NCBI RefSeq assembly: GCF_008087625.1
Contig: NZ_CP042997.1
Coordinates: 5,084,001 to 5,148,000 of the forward strand
Direction: 5' to 3'
DNA from: Aquisphaera giovannonii
GTDB taxonomy: Bacteria; Planctomycetota; Planctomycetia; Isosphaerales; Isosphaeraceae
DNA length: 64,000 bases
Below, one piece after another: positions 26,401-34,072 of the stretch. Made by a program: the position numbers and the translations under genes. Numbering within the stretch: the stretch's first letter is position 1; each line of letters opens with the position of its first letter. Under the pieces are notes generated by a model. That model saw only the letters and a program-made list of their open reading frames with translations, was not told the DNA's origin and ran no database searches.

Positions 26401-28438
26401 TGTGGCCGATGAGCGGGTTCTGCCAGTCGAGGAAGTAGATCGCCCCGTCCGGGCCCACCTCGATGTCCACCGGGCGGAAATTCGTGTCGTCGGAGAAGAC
26501 GATCGGCTCCTGCTCGACGGCCGTGAAGCCGGAGCCCGCATCCTGATATTTGTAGCGGTGGATGCCCTGGAAGCCGATCACGTTGGCGACCAGCAGGTCC
26601 CCCTGCCAGTCGTCGGGGAAGTGGCGGCTGGAGAGGATCTCGGTCCCGCCGCAGGGTCGGCTGCGCTGCTTGAAGTAGGGCTGCATCGGCGCGTGCTTCT
26701 CCGGGTACTCCAGGTGGCCGGAGAAGGCGGTGCCGTAGTAGTTGACGTTGCCCGTGCCGTCGGTGACGAAGTCCTGGCCCCAGCGGTCGAAGACGTGGCC
26801 GTGCGGGTTGGCGAAGCCGTACGTGACGTAGACCTCGAACTTCTGCGTCCGCGGCTCGTAGCGGAAGACGCCGGCGTTGGCGCAGCGGACCGGCGGGCCG
26901 TACGGCGTCTCCACCTGCGTGTGGTGGAAGGTCCCCTCCTGGAAGTAGACGGCGCCGGCGGGGTCGAGGCGGAAGCTGTTGGACGTGTGGTGGGTGTCGG
27001 CGGAGTCGAGGCCGGAGAGCACCCGCTCGCGGGTGTCCGCCCGGTCGTCGCCGTCGGTGTCCTTCAGGAGCATGAGGTCCGGCGCCTGGGCGACGAGGAC
27101 GCCGCCGGGGATCAGCTCGAAGCCGGTCGGGCAGTGCAGGTGGTCGGCGAAGGTGATCTGCCTGTCCGCCCTGCCGTCGCCGTCGGTGTCCTCCAGGATG
27201 AGGATCTTGTCGTTCATCTCCTCCTTGGGCTTCCAGTGCGGGTAGGTCGGCCAGCAGGCGACCCAGAGGCGGCCCTTCGTGTCGAACGACATCTGCATGG
27301 GCTTGGCCAGGTCCGGGAACTCCTTCTCGGAGGCGAACAGGTTGATCTTCAGGCCCTTGCCCAGGGTCATCTTCGCGATCGCCTCCTCGCCCCCCAGGAG
27401 CACGTGCTCGCCGTTGGGTCCGGCGCCCGGCTTGTTGGTCTTCACGGGGATGAACGGCGGCGTGTTGCCGTCGTCCACGCGGCGGTCGCCCCCCTTGGCG
27501 ACGGTCCAGATCCGCCGGTCGCGGTTGGCGGTCATCACGTCCAGGACCTCGAGCTCGCGGTCCATGACCACCCGGTTGGTCTGGCCGTCCACGAACTTCA
27601 GGTCGGCGCGGCCGCCGTACATCGAGTAGCCATCCACCGTCCGATAGCGGTTGAACCAGATGAAGTCCTTGTCCAGCACGGCCTGGCGGAGCCGCTCGAA
27701 GGCCGCCGCGTCCCGCTTGAAGACGGGGCCGTCGGGGAAGAGGGCCCGGTCGATGATCGCCGCGAGCATCCGGTCGCCGTCGGCCGTCAGGTGGATGCCG
27801 TTGATCGTGTACGGCCGGCTCGCGCCTTCATACATCGCCTTCGTGGGATGGAAGAGGTCCACGAAGGTGACGCCCTTCTCGCGGGCCACCTCGGCCATGA
27901 GTGCCGTCGTCCGCTCCAGGCGGGCGTTGTTGGCCTTGCCGTCGGGCAGCGAGCGGTCGTGCAAGTCTTCATGCGCGATCGGCGAGAAGAGGACCAGCCG
28001 CGGGGCCGACGAGCCGTTGTACTTCTGCGCGAGGGCGTGGCCGAGGAACGCGGCGAGGTCCTTCCGCAGCTTCGCGGGGTCGCCGAACGACTCGTTGTAG
28101 CCGAAGAAGGCGAAGATCACGTCGGCCTTCACGCGGGCGAGCCACTCGTCGGGCGTGCCGAAGTCCTTGGAGCGGAGCCGGACCGTGAGCTCGTCGGCCG
28201 CGTAGCCGAGGTTGCGGAACGTCAGGTCGTCGCCGGCGAACCGCGCCTGGAGGTGGGTCTCCAGCCAGCCGTCGTGCTGCATCCGGTCGGCCAGGGTGTT
28301 GCCGATCAGGGCGACGCGGTCCCCCTTGCGGATCTCGAAGTTCCCGGCGCGGAGGGGCAGGGGGGACGCGACGAAAAGGGCGAGGAGGGCCGCGAGGGCC
28401 GGGCCGCGGCGGAGCTGCGGCCGTCGGGAGCTTGCCAT
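23453..28438 (-). CDS. Giant PVC-type dehydrogenase: SGNH, propeller, HEAT, discoidin, cupredoxin and cytochrome c domains
   Basis: This 1661-residue exported protein has a signal peptide (RGPALAALLALFVASPLPLRA) and, in order: an SGNH/GDSL-like domain (about 30-240; ALIGNTLADRMQHDGW, FFGYNESFG, NGIHLTADG); the PVC-type membrane-bound dehydrogenase propeller (about 340-690; NLFASEKEFPDLAKP, ILEDTDGDGRAD); HEAT-like repeats (about 700-1060); a discoidin/F5-8C-like domain (about 1070-1190; WWELDLG); a cupredoxin domain (about 1340-1450) with ligands in MPHNF and YVCTYPGHWRRM; and one heme site CASCHK near 1508 in a C-terminal c domain. The classical SGNH serine is replaced (GNTL), as is usual in this planctomycete group. 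The tail is His-rich. It probably oxidises sugars or their derivatives and passes electrons through copper to heme. Substrate is inferred only. Confidence 0.85.
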   Translation of the reverse strand: MASSRRPQLRRGPALAALLALFVASPLPLRAGNFEIRKGDRVALIGNTLADRMQHDGWLETHLQARFAGDDLTFRNLGYAADELTVRLRSKDFGTPDEWLARVKADVIFAFFGYNESFGDPAKLRKDLAAFLGHALAQKYNGSSAPRLVLFSPIAHEDLHDRSLPDGKANNARLERTTALMAEVAREKGVTFVDLFHPTKAMYEGASRPYTINGIHLTADGDRMLAAIIDRALFPDGPVFKRDAAAFERLRQAVLDKDFIWFNRYRTVDGYSMYGGRADLKFVDGQTNRVVMDRELEVLDVMTANRDRRIWTVAKGGDRRVDDGNTPPFIPVKTNKPGAGPNGEHVLLGGEEAIAKMTLGKGLKINLFASEKEFPDLAKPMQMSFDTKGRLWVACWPTYPHWKPKEEMNDKILILEDTDGDGRADRQITFADHLHCPTGFELIPGGVLVAQAPDLMLLKDTDGDDRADTRERVLSGLDSADTHHTSNSFRLDPAGAVYFQEGTFHHTQVETPYGPPVRCANAGVFRYEPRTQKFEVYVTYGFANPHGHVFDRWGQDFVTDGTGNVNYYGTAFSGHLEYPEKHAPMQPYFKQRSRPCGGTEILSSRHFPDDWQGDLLVANVIGFQGIHRYKYQDAGSGFTAVEQEPIVFSDDTNFRPVDIEVGPDGAIYFLDWQNPLIGHMQHNLRDPSRDRSHGRVYRVTYEGRPLASPAKVAGEPIETLLDLLKDRDDRVRYRAKIELGARPTADVLAALKAWEGRLEPADPDFEHHLLEALWLTQFHDAVDVALLDRLLAAKDFRARAAATRVLCNARARVPDALARLAKLAADPAPRVRLEAVRAASFFDDPEALEVALITAEHPSDYYIEYTRGETLRALMPIVKRAIAEGRPVEIRSDAGARYFLGTVDTEALLKMQRSRGVLLEILLRPGIREEVRRMALADLARLDRKPEPRALIDALRARDAGGGSPNEAAVVELARILAERSPADLAPVRGDLERLAAESRSPSLRQLGFAAIVAADGSADRAWDLAARSSTTLRDLLAAVPLIRDPDRRAALYPRIEPLLHPSAGGEKPGVAGRYVRIELPRTGTLTLAEVEVLSDGRNVARGGKARQSSTANDGDAARAIDGNASGSFDDEGQTHTEEDTPRPWWELDLGAELPIDAVVVHNRTDGDLGRRLRGFTLEVLDAGRRPVYRKAGNPAPAPRAAFAIGGENPEGSIRRAAMQALTTIRGHEAETFRTLARFIRDGVDRHAAILALQKIPAATWPADEAPALLAAILGQIRAIPAGDRTSPAALDALQLGDALAALLPADRARAARKELSALGVRVLRVGTVLEQMRYDVDRLVVQAGKPVEILFENGDTMPHNFVVTRPGSLEEVGLLAEATASGPDAIRRQYVPQSDKILLASRLLQPRESQKISFTAPSEIGVHPYVCTYPGHWRRMYGALYVVQDLDEYLASPEGYLAAHPMPAKDELLRSTRPRTEWAFDDLAASVRGLGNDRSFAAGKQLFQSASCASCHKLGGVGKEFGPDLSKLEPRQSPEELLRNILEPSAKINEKYQAYLFELESGQVASGLIVAETPDSVSLVENPLASTEPKVIKKSEIEARKPSTASIMPKGLLDRLTREEILDLVAYVAAGGDPDHALFRGHGHHVHGSGAGHERKGHGE

Positions 28439-28668
28439 GTCGGTAGGTTCCTCGGCTTCGGGGCGGGGCGGGGCGGGGGCGGCGAGATCCGTCGCGGCGA
28501 GGCGTGACGTGAGGCCCATTTTGGGGAGGGCCGGCCGAGATTGCAATCCGCCTCGGCCGGCCCATCTTCATCAAGACCTCATTGGACACGCCGGCCGCGA
28601 TCGACCAGCATGGGCGGCTTGGTCCCTGGCGATTACGTCCCTTCGCGGCCCGTGGAGTCGTAGATCCG

Positions 28669-31245
28669 ATGCGAGGATGGCCCCGGAAGAATGCATTGAT
28701 GGCGAGCATGGCGGCCTGGTTCGCGGCGTCCCTCGCGCCCGGAGTGGCCCCGGCGCAGGAGGCCCCGGCCTACGCCGGCGCGCACGCCGACGGGTTCCTG
28801 CTGCCCAGCGGGTGGAAGCTGAAGCCGGCGGGCGAGCACGTCGCCTTGACGGACCTGCCGCTCAACATCGTGCCCCTGGCCGACGGCCGGCACGCCCTCG
28901 TCGCGACGGGCGGGTACAACGCCCACGAGCTCTCGGTGATCGACCTCGCGGCCCGCAAGGTCGTCGATCGCCGCGAGGAGCGCGAGAGCTGGTTCGGCCT
29001 CGCGGTCGCGGCCGAGGACGCGGGGGCCGGGGCGAGGATCTGGTGGTCCGGCGGGGGCGGCGATCGGCTGCATCGGCTCCGCCTGGCGGGGGGTCGGCTG
29101 GACGCGGCGGGGCCGCTCGCGTTCGAGCGCGAGGGCGGGGAGGCGGCGAAGCCGGCGCGGAAGAAGGTGGCGGCGCACTTCCGCAGCGGGCTCGCATTCG
29201 ACCCGGCTCGCAAGGTGCTCTACTCGCTGGACATCGAGGCCGGGCAGATCGAGGCGATCGACCCGGCGACGGGCAAGGCGGGGGCCCCCGTCGCGGCCGG
29301 AACGCGGCCGTATGACGTGGTCGTCTCGCGGACCGGGACGCAGCTCCTCGTCTCCGACTGGGCCGAGCGGGCGGTCCTGGTGCTGGATCCGGCCTCGCTC
29401 CGCACCGTGGCGCGGATCGCCGTCGGCGAGCACCCCAACCAGATGGCCGTCCACCCGAAGGACGACCGGGTCTTCGTCGCCTGCGGCTCGAGCGACTGCG
29501 TCTCCGTGATCGACGCCCGGCGCGGGGTCGTCATCGAGACGATCCACACGGCCCTCTTCCCGAGGGCGCCGGAGGGGTCCACGCCGGATGCGCTGGCGAT
29601 TGCGCCCGACGGGCGGACGCTGTTCGTCGCGAATGCCGACAACAACGACGTCGCGGTGATCGACGTGGCCGAGCCGTCGCGGAGCCAGGTGAAGGGGTTC
29701 ATCCCGACCGGCTGGTATCCGTCGGCGATCGCCGTGAGCCGGGACGGCAAGGACCTCCTCGTGGGCGTCGGCAAGGGGCTCCGGAGCAAGGCCAACCCGA
29801 TCCCCTCGGCGATGCTCGGCGAGGCCAAGGCCGAGCTCCTGGCGAAGGCCCGCGCCGAGATGACGCGGAAGAACACCGACCGCGACCCGAGGCACCCCCA
29901 CGTCGGCGCCACGCTCTCCGGGGCGCTCTCGATCGTGCCGATCCCGGACGACCGGGCGCTCGCGGCGTACACGGAGACGGTGTACCGGAATTGCCCCTAT
30001 TCCGACGCCATGCTGACCGACGCCCCGCACCCGAGGAAGACGGCCATCCCGACGAAGGTGGGCGACCCGTCGCCGATCAAGCACGTCCTGTACATCATCA
30101 AGGAGAATCGGACCTATGATCAGGTCTTCGGCGACATGCCGCGGGGCAACGGCGACCCGTCGCTGGTGATGTTCGGCCGGGACGTGACGCCGAACCACCA
30201 CAAGCTCGCGGAGGAGTTCGTCCTGCTGGACAACCTCTACTGCAACGGGCACGTCTCGGCCGACGGCCACCCCTGGTCCACCATGGCCTACGCCACGGAC
30301 TTCACCTCCCGGAACTGGATGCTCAGCTACTCCGACCGCAAGGCGATCGGCGACGACGACGAGGGCGAGCTGACGAACGCCCCCTCGGGCTACCTGTGGG
30401 ACGCCTGCGCCCGAGCCGGGCTGTCCTATCGCAACTACGGCGAGGCCGGGCGGCGGGTGAGCCGGCCCGACGGGACGTTCCACATCGAGGGGGCGGTGCC
30501 CGGCCTGGTCGGGCACATGAGCCCGGACTTCGGCGCCCCGCGAGAGAAGGGGAAGCCGGTCCGCGACACCGACCGGGCCGAGGCCTTCCTCCGCGAGCTG
30601 GCCGGGTTCGAGAAAGACGGCGACCTCCCGCGGCTGATGATCATGAGCCTGGGCGAGGACCACACCACGGGCACACGCCCGGGGACGTTCACGCCGAGGG
30701 CCTGCGTGGCGAGCAACGACCTGGCGCTAGGCCGGATCGTCGAGGCCGTGTCCCGGAGCAGGTTCTGGCCCGAGACGGCGATCTTCGTGATCGAGGACGA
30801 CGCCCAGAACGGGCCGGACCACGTGGACGCCCACCGGACGATCGGCCTGGTGATCAGCCCCTACACGCGTCGCGGGATCCTGGACAGCACCCAGTACAGC
30901 ACGGTGAGCATGATCCGGACGATGGAGCTGATCCTCGGGCTGTCGCCCCTCTCGCAGTACGACGCCGCCGCGCGGCCGATGTTCGAGTGCTTCGACGACG
31001 AGGCCGACTTGAAGCCCTACGCGGCCACGCCGCCGGGGATCGACGTCGACGAGGTCAACCGGCCCGACGCCTACGGCGCCGAGCGGTCCGCGAAGATGGA
31101 CTTCGACGAGTACGATCGCATCGACGACTTCGAGCTGAACGAGATCCTCTGGCGGTCGATCAAGGGCAAGGACGCGCCGATCCCCCCGGCCGTCCGCCGG
31201 GCCATCGCGTACCGGCAGGCTTCGTCGCCGGAGAAGCCGCGCTGA
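28669..31245 (+). CDS. YVTN beta-propeller fused to phosphoesterase (PF04185-like)
   Basis: The 858-residue exported protein starts MRGWPRKNALMASMAAWFAA, a signal peptide with a basic n-region. Residues about 50-430 are YVTN/NHL-type propeller repeats (LVATGGYNAHELSVIDL, VAVGEHPNQMAVHPKDDRVFVA-like units, DALAIAPDGRTLFVAN). Residues about 470-800 are a phosphoesterase of the acid phosphatase/phospholipase C-like family: KHVLYIIKENRTYDQVFGDM, HVSADGHPWST and FVIEDDAQNGPDHVDAHRT are its metal and phosphate motifs. Enzymes of this family hydrolyse phosphate esters outside the cytoplasm. A second ATG at 28699 has a slightly better SD but loses the basic residues. The gene is divergent from the PVC-type gene across 230 bases. 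Confidence 0.88.
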   Translation: MRGWPRKNALMASMAAWFAASLAPGVAPAQEAPAYAGAHADGFLLPSGWKLKPAGEHVALTDLPLNIVPLADGRHALVATGGYNAHELSVIDLAARKVVDRREERESWFGLAVAAEDAGAGARIWWSGGGGDRLHRLRLAGGRLDAAGPLAFEREGGEAAKPARKKVAAHFRSGLAFDPARKVLYSLDIEAGQIEAIDPATGKAGAPVAAGTRPYDVVVSRTGTQLLVSDWAERAVLVLDPASLRTVARIAVGEHPNQMAVHPKDDRVFVACGSSDCVSVIDARRGVVIETIHTALFPRAPEGSTPDALAIAPDGRTLFVANADNNDVAVIDVAEPSRSQVKGFIPTGWYPSAIAVSRDGKDLLVGVGKGLRSKANPIPSAMLGEAKAELLAKARAEMTRKNTDRDPRHPHVGATLSGALSIVPIPDDRALAAYTETVYRNCPYSDAMLTDAPHPRKTAIPTKVGDPSPIKHVLYIIKENRTYDQVFGDMPRGNGDPSLVMFGRDVTPNHHKLAEEFVLLDNLYCNGHVSADGHPWSTMAYATDFTSRNWMLSYSDRKAIGDDDEGELTNAPSGYLWDACARAGLSYRNYGEAGRRVSRPDGTFHIEGAVPGLVGHMSPDFGAPREKGKPVRDTDRAEAFLRELAGFEKDGDLPRLMIMSLGEDHTTGTRPGTFTPRACVASNDLALGRIVEAVSRSRFWPETAIFVIEDDAQNGPDHVDAHRTIGLVISPYTRRGILDSTQYSTVSMIRTMELILGLSPLSQYDAAARPMFECFDDEADLKPYAATPPGIDVDEVNRPDAYGAERSAKMDFDEYDRIDDFELNEILWRSIKGKDAPIPPAVRRAIAYRQASSPEKPR

Positions 31246-31399
31246 GCGGAGCAGAGCAGAGCAGGGAATCGCGGAGTGGAGCTCGGCATGAGGAGCGTCT
31301 CCGCGTGGCCCCTGGTCCTCGCATGCCGAGGGTAGGCGGAGTTGGCTCTCCCTCCTGCGAAGCTCCACGTCGCCCGCAAGTGGGAGCCCCAATTTCTGT

Positions 31400-31564
31400 C
31401 CCCTCTCCCGCTCGGCGGGAGAGGGCCAGGGTGAGGGTCTCCCGTCCCAGGTTCCCCGGCGCTCCCTTGGCACTGGAGACGCCTCGCCCTCGCCCCTTTG
31501 GTCCTTCGTCATCGAAGGCCCATTCCACCCTCACCCCGCCCCTCTCCCGCCGAGCGGGAGAGGG
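31400..31564. repeat. Paired G-quadruplex inverted element E3
   Basis: Left arm 31400-31437 (CCTCTCCCGCTCGGCGGGAG palindrome then GGGCCAGGGTGAGGG) and right arm 31528-31564 are inverted copies spanning 165 bases. The palindrome differs from E1 and E2, but the layout and the four-run G pattern on opposite strands are the same. It sits in the 517-base gap between the convergent phosphoesterase and lipoprotein genes; I see nothing else in that gap. Confidence 0.75.
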
Positions 31565-31762
31565 AGAGATCTTCTCGCCTCCTGCTCAGGATTATGAACG
31601 CCCCAACGCACCGACGAGCGCCGGCGATCCCGTGGCGTTGCGTGAGACTGCCGGCTCCCCCCCGTCCAGACGGAACGCGGGGCGCAACGAGCGGGAGCAG
31701 GGGGGCGGCGGCATGCGTTCGTCCCATGCCGCCGCCCGGCCGCCCGGCGTCGGGCCGTCAGG

Positions 31763-32209
31763 TCACATCGCGGAGAAGGACTCGCCAACGTCCTCGCCGC
31801 CGACCTTCATGCGGACCTCGCCCTGGAGGCCCGTCGGATAGGGCCCGGGCGCGGAGACGAAGCGGCCGGGCTCCTTGTCGTCGGGCTTCAGCGGGACGGG
31901 CGTGGTCTTGCCGGCCGCGTCGAGGTTGACGACGACGTCGGTCGGCGGCGGGCTCATGGGCGTGGCGGCGTCCGGGCCGAAGACCATGACGACGAGGCTC
32001 CGCGCCGCGTTCTTCTTCCGGCCGGCCGCGCCGGCGGGGCCCTCGGCCTTGATCGTGAAGAAGCCGACGTTCTTCAGGCGGGTCATGGCGCCGCCGGACG
32101 GGGCGGGCTTGACCATGACGCCCGGCGAGCTGTCGCCGCACCCGGCGGCGATCATGGCCGCGGACGCGGCCGCGGAAATCAGGACGATTGTCGGGACGAT
32201 CCGGCGCAT
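31763..32209 (-). CDS. Small exported lipoprotein, unknown function
   Basis: The 148-residue product begins MRRIVPTIVLISAAASAAMI followed by AAGCGDSS, a good lipobox with Cys as the lipidation site. AGGAG lies 11 bases before the ATG. The mature part (SLVVMVFGPDAATPMSPPPTDVV-like, then LKPDDKEPGRFVSAPGPYPTGLQGEVRM) has a beta-sandwich feel and resembles small planctomycete lipoproteins commonly encoded next to DUF1559 genes. I do not recognise a specific family. It follows the DUF1559 gene on the same strand, separated by 374 bases of repeat DNA. Confidence 0.7.
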   Translation of the reverse strand: MRRIVPTIVLISAAASAAMIAAGCGDSSPGVMVKPAPSGGAMTRLKNVGFFTIKAEGPAGAAGRKKNAARSLVVMVFGPDAATPMSPPPTDVVVNLDAAGKTTPVPLKPDDKEPGRFVSAPGPYPTGLQGEVRMKVGGEDVGESFSAM

Positions 32210-32359
32210 CGGCGGAGGGGCTCCTGAGCCCGGTGGGCGGGCTCGGTGGAAGGTCGGCGTGATCGATCGGGTACGCGGGGTTGGGTTCCCGGAAGCGGTC
32301 CCGCCCGGCCCCGCGCCGACGGTTGGCGCGGGGCCGGGCGGCTCACTCAGTGTCGGCCC

Positions 32360-32560
32360 CATAAGCACGGCGTGGTCGAGCCCGGAGGCCTCCCGGCTTC
32401 CCCCAGGCAACGGGGGAGGCCGGATCCGATTCCCCCCTTACGAAGGGGGAATGCAGGGGGGTGCATTCGATGGCCTCGGCCGGCCCGATCCACCCCCTCT
32501 AACTCCCCCTTCGTAAGGGGGAGAACCGAACCTTCTCTTCCCCTCGCAAAGGGGGATTTG
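32360..32560. repeat. Mosaic repeat block X, copy 2 (continuous)
   Basis: This is the uninterrupted form of the block found at 1534-2110. It opens with GCACGGCGTGGTCGAGCCCG and carries paired hairpins of the CCCCCCTTACGAAGGGGG type at about 32436 and 32500. It lies between the DUF1559 and lipoprotein genes and accounts for most of 32210-32583. Confidence 0.7.
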
Positions 32561-32583
32561 GTGGGCTCTTATGGGCCGGCTTC

Positions 32584-33729
32584 TCAGTACGAATCGGCGC
32601 TGATGACCTCGCCGTTGGACTTGGTCCCCAGGGCCCACCAGGTCTGCGGCGAGATCGTGTCCTTGATGAACTTGACGCTGCCGTCCACGAACAGGGCGTT
32701 CACGCCGCCGGGGTGCATGCTCGTGGCCGGGAGCGAGTTGCTGCCGTTGTCGCTCTGGCTGGGGTTGCCCTGCCCCCGGCAGACGTTGAACGGGTACTTG
32801 TGGTCGTTGGGCGTCTGGGCGACGTTGAAGGCCGAGCCCTCGGAGAACGAGGCCCAGCGGTAGCCGCGGTGGCTCGTGATCTGGATCGAGGCCCCGTTGC
32901 TCCACTCCGCGGCGCAGGCCTGGAGGCTGTTCTGGATTCCCTGGATGTTGGCGGCGCTGGAGGTGAAGTCGTCCACCTCGAACTTCGCGGCGGCGATCAC
33001 GATGCCGTTGCCGCGGTAGTGGCTGCCCGGCGTGCCGGTGCCGACGCCGCGGCCGTGGTTGCTCTCATTCCCCTTGTTGTCGCCGACGAGGGCCTCGGCG
33101 AAGAGGAGCGTGTTGGAGGTGCCGTCGGTGTCGCTGCGGATCCCGTAGGCGGCCCAGACGGCGAACATGCCGGTGCTGCCGTTGCCGTCGGCGTTCTGCA
33201 TGCTGGAGACCGCGGCGAAGGTCGTGTTCGGCGCCGTCGGCCAGTCGGTGGTCGTGCCGTAGCAGGCGTGGTAGTTGTTGATGTTGGACTGGCCGACGTT
33301 CGGGTCGGACGGGCACATGTAGGCGTTCACGATCGTGCCGATGACCGTGTAGTTCTCCGGCGCCGGGGTGGCGTCGTGGATCTCCTCGGCCATGTTGAAG
33401 TTGATCGCGTTGTACAGGGCCTGCTGCTCCACGAACGGGAGCGAGGTCGCCAGGGCGCTCCAGCCCCGCCAGTCGGCGTAGCCCGGGCAGCCCGAGGAGG
33501 GGTCGGAGTTGCAGTTCTTCGACGCCCCCATCGGGAAGGTGTCGTTCACGCTGTGGTAGTTGTGCATCGCCAGCCCGATCTGCTTCAGGTTGTTGGTGCA
33601 CTGCATCCGCCGGGCCGCCTCGCGGGCCGACTGCACGGCCGGCAGCAGGAGCGCGATCAGCACGGCGATGATCGCGATCACCACCAGCAGCTCGATCAGG
33701 GTGAATCCGCGCGAGACTCGTCTCTTCAT
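32584..33729 (-). CDS. DUF1559 protein (type II pseudopilin-like)
   Basis: The 381-residue protein begins [20 protein letters not shown], a prepilin peptidase signal with cleavage expected between G and F and the E5-equivalent glutamate present. The hydrophobic helix is followed by the conserved DUF1559 block [19 protein letters not shown] and ends with the family's C-terminal [15 protein letters not shown] motif. DUF1559 proteins are a large planctomycete family whose paralogs number in the tens to hundreds per genome; their assembly role is not settled. GAGG lies 6 bases before the ATG. Length is typical. The gene precedes a small lipoprotein gene, a common pairing. Confidence 0.93.
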   Translation of the reverse strand: MKRRVSRGFTLIELLVVIAIIAVLIALLLPAVQSAREAARRMQCTNNLKQIGLAMHNYHSVNDTFPMGASKNCNSDPSSGCPGYADWRGWSALATSLPFVEQQALYNAINFNMAEEIHDATPAPENYTVIGTIVNAYMCPSDPNVGQSNINNYHACYGTTTDWPTAPNTTFAAVSSMQNADGNGSTGMFAVWAAYGIRSDTDGTSNTLLFAEALVGDNKGNESNHGRGVGTGTPGSHYRGNGIVIAAAKFEVDDFTSSAANIQGIQNSLQACAAEWSNGASIQITSHRGYRWASFSEGSAFNVAQTPNDHKYPFNVCRGQGNPSQSDNGSNSLPATSMHPGGVNALFVDGSVKFIKDTISPQTWWALGTKSNGEVISADSY

Positions 33730-34072
33730 CGTGGTCCTCGGTGTCCCGATCCCGGCCGCCGTTTCGGCACGCCCGGGTCGGTGGTCGCGGGGCAGGTCGA
33801 AGTCCGCCCGCCGGCGCGGCGGGCGACGACGCGTCGTCGCATCGCCCCGGCCGCGACGCCGGCGGCAGGGCGACATCCTAGGCGCCCGCCGTGAAGGCGC
33901 GATGAAAATGCTCGTTGGCTCGGGTGAAGACGGGCCCGATCGCCCGCTTTTCCCCCGCCCGCGGGCGAGGAATCGCAATTTATTGATAGGAACACGGCAA
34001 GAACATGAAAATCCTCGCGTTCCCGGATGACGCGAGGGAGGGGGCGGGAGTCGGGTCGGGGCGGGGCGGGGC
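33730..34072. other. Intergenic region with AT-rich patch and terminator
   Basis: Between the DUF1559 start and the hybrid kinase stop. An AT-rich patch (about 33975-34012, GCAATTTATTGATAGG) stands out in the GC-rich background and is the probable DUF1559 promoter area, though I cannot align clean -35/-10 boxes. The terminator hairpin of the kinase operon is at 34013-34037. Confidence 0.4.
34007..34037 (-). terminator. Rho-independent terminator of the phytochrome operon
   Basis: Read on the minus strand, CCTCGCGT pairs with ACGCGAGG (8-bp stem, 9-base loop, 34013-34037) and is followed by ATTTTC. It lies 36 bases after the hybrid kinase stop codon. Confidence 0.6.

Noticed and set aside
22544-28507. 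A 1987-codon open frame on the plus strand opposite the PVC-type gene
   Set aside because: It is the antisense of a well-supported gene. At this GC content stops are rare in shadow frames, and its protein is Arg/Gly/Val-rich with no domain.
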